Positions 63,248 through 64,000 of a stretch of 64,000 nucleotides of DNA are shown here, piece by piece; position 1 is the first letter of the stretch; each line of letters starts with the position of its first letter. This stretch comes from Pseudorhodobacter sp. E13. Its GTDB lineage: Bacteria > Pseudomonadota > Alphaproteobacteria > Rhodobacterales > Rhodobacteraceae. Where the stretch lies: the NCBI RefSeq assembly GCF_003991405.1, contig NZ_RPEN01000157.1, positions 124,001-188,000 on the forward strand, read 5' to 3'. The notes below the pieces were generated by a model. That model did no database searches and had not been told where the DNA came from. It worked only from the letters and a program-made list of their open reading frames with translations. A program made the position numbers and the translations under genes.

Positions 63248-63973
63248 TTGACCACATCTTACAACCAGCCGAATGCCAGCTTGCCGGGGCAGACCATGGG
63301 GCTTGCGCCACAGCGCACCATCGCAGATCAGGTGTTTGACAGGTTGCAGCAGCAAATCCTGACGTTGGACCTGCCACCCAACAGCCGCATATCCGAGACG
63401 GAGATTGCCAGACAAATGGGCGTTTCGCGCCAACCTGTGCGAGAGGCGTTCAAACGGCTTGCGCGGCTGGGCTTCTTGTGGATACGCCCGCAAAGCGGCA
63501 CCACGGTCAGCCTGATTTCCGAGGCGGCGGTGCTGCGCGCCCGTTTCATCCGCACCGCGCTGGAACAGCATACCTGCCGCACCGCATGCGCCATGGCAGG
63601 CGGGGCCGGGCTGGCGCGTCTGGCCGAATTGATCGAGGCGCAAAAGGCGGCGGTTGCCGCGCAGAACCGCGATCTGTTTCACGCTTTGGATGATGCCTTC
63701 CACCGCGAGATTTGCGTGTTGGCGGGGGCCGGATATGTCTGGGATCTGATCAACGAAAGCAAGGCGCATATGGACCGTATCCGCATGCTCTCGCTAAGCG
63801 CCTCGTCGCAGCAGCTTGCATTGAAAGAGCATATCCAGATCTTTGACGCGATCACCCAAGCCGATGCCGAAGCCGCAGCAGCGGCGATGAACAGGCATTT
63901 GTCGCGTATCCTTGTGCTGATTGAGGAGATAAAATCCGTCAATCACGGTTGGTTCACTGATCTTGCGCCCTAG
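63248..63973 (+). CDS. GntR-family (FadR subfamily) regulator of hexuronate genes
   Basis: About 241 residues from a TTG at 63248, chosen because GGGGGG lies 7 bases upstream. An ATG at 63296 is the alternative. Helix-turn-helix: RISETEIARQMGVSRQPVREAFKRL, key S, R and P residues. The C-terminal FCD domain has metal-type residues in DDAFHREI and the HLSRI near the end. It is divergent from uxaC and so probably represses the hexuronate unit until a uronate intermediate binds. Confidence 0.85.
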   Translation: MTTSYNQPNASLPGQTMGLAPQRTIADQVFDRLQQQILTLDLPPNSRISETEIARQMGVSRQPVREAFKRLARLGFLWIRPQSGTTVSLISEAAVLRARFIRTALEQHTCRTACAMAGGAGLARLAELIEAQKAAVAAQNRDLFHALDDAFHREICVLAGAGYVWDLINESKAHMDRIRMLSLSASSQQLALKEHIQIFDAITQADAEAAAAAMNRHLSRILVLIEEIKSVNHGWFTDLAP

Positions 63974-64000
63974 CGGCGCAGCCGGGTCAGCGCATAGATC
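63970..64000 (-). CDS. Possible C-terminal end of a leftward gene
   Basis: A minus-strand frame entering from the right edge reads IYALTRLRR and stops at TAG (63972-63970), overlapping the regulator stop inside CTAG. The same CTAG convergent overlap occurs between ugpC and the flavoprotein gene. Only nine residues are visible, so this is weak. Confidence 0.3.
   Translation of the reverse strand, partial: IYALTRLRR

Noticed and set aside
1-64000. tRNA or rRNA genes, prophage or insertion sequences
   Set aside because: I found no cloverleaf-like sequence, rRNA segment, transposase or integrase gene on reading both strands. The only multi-copy elements are short intergenic repeats.

Overview
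The window is GC-rich, densely packed DNA from an alphaproteobacterium, most likely a member of the Rhodobacterales (Rhodobacter/Paracoccus relatives). The evidence is the gene order of a complete sox thiosulfate-oxidation cluster that matches the Paracoccus pantotrophus arrangement, Rhodobacter-type porins, a RibH2-type lumazine synthase under an FMN riboswitch, many 4-bp stop/start overlaps, and a family of short intergenic repeats.

Layout. (1) 1-12860, leftward: a candidate catabolic operon for an unidentified N-heterocycle. In transcription order it holds a molybdenum-hydroxylase FAD subunit, a fused 2Fe-2S/molybdopterin subunit, a 6-hydroxynicotinate-reductase-like Fe-S protein, a UPF0280 protein, an amino-acid-synthesis-family (PF06684) protein, an unknown polytopic membrane protein, a Tat-exported binding protein with a LivHMGF-type ABC transporter, and the start of a hydantoinase/oxoprolinase A gene. 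This is the best candidate for an undescribed system. (2) 13122-17435, rightward: a ferric-iron-type ABC transporter. (3) 17442-22952: an unknown membrane-anchored protein, an RTX/Hint secreted protein, a small EthD-like protein, riboswitch-controlled ribH2 and an inositol-monophosphatase-family gene. (4) 23055-36868: the sox locus, with soxVWXYZABCDEFGH leftward and soxSRT divergent. (5) 36893-42174: a LysR regulator divergent from ugpBAEC. (6) 42171-52717: a flavoprotein, an MscS channel, an HNH protein, a proline-racemase-superfamily enzyme, a GAF protein, a truncated GST, an HPP-CBS membrane protein, then holA, lptE, leuS and a DUF3576 lipoprotein. (7) 53149-57612: a major porin and a truncated porin paralogue, yggS, a DUF3108-like exported protein, an L,D-transpeptidase and ribA. 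(8) 57770-64000: an OmpR-type response regulator, then the hexuronate genes uxaC-kduI-kduD-uxuB with a divergent GntR regulator.

How the genes work together. The sox genes encode a full periplasmic system (SoxXA, SoxYZ, SoxB, SoxCD plus the accessory proteins SoxVW, SoxS, SoxE, SoxF, SoxG, SoxH and SoxT) under the ArsR-type repressor SoxR. Inverted repeats sit in the two intergenic regions where SoxR is known to act in P. pantotrophus. In the heterocycle cluster the enzyme classes suggest import, ring hydroxylation next to nitrogen, ferredoxin-type ring reduction and ATP-dependent lactam opening. The substrate cannot be read from sequence.

All calls come from reading motifs and gene context. 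No database search was run.
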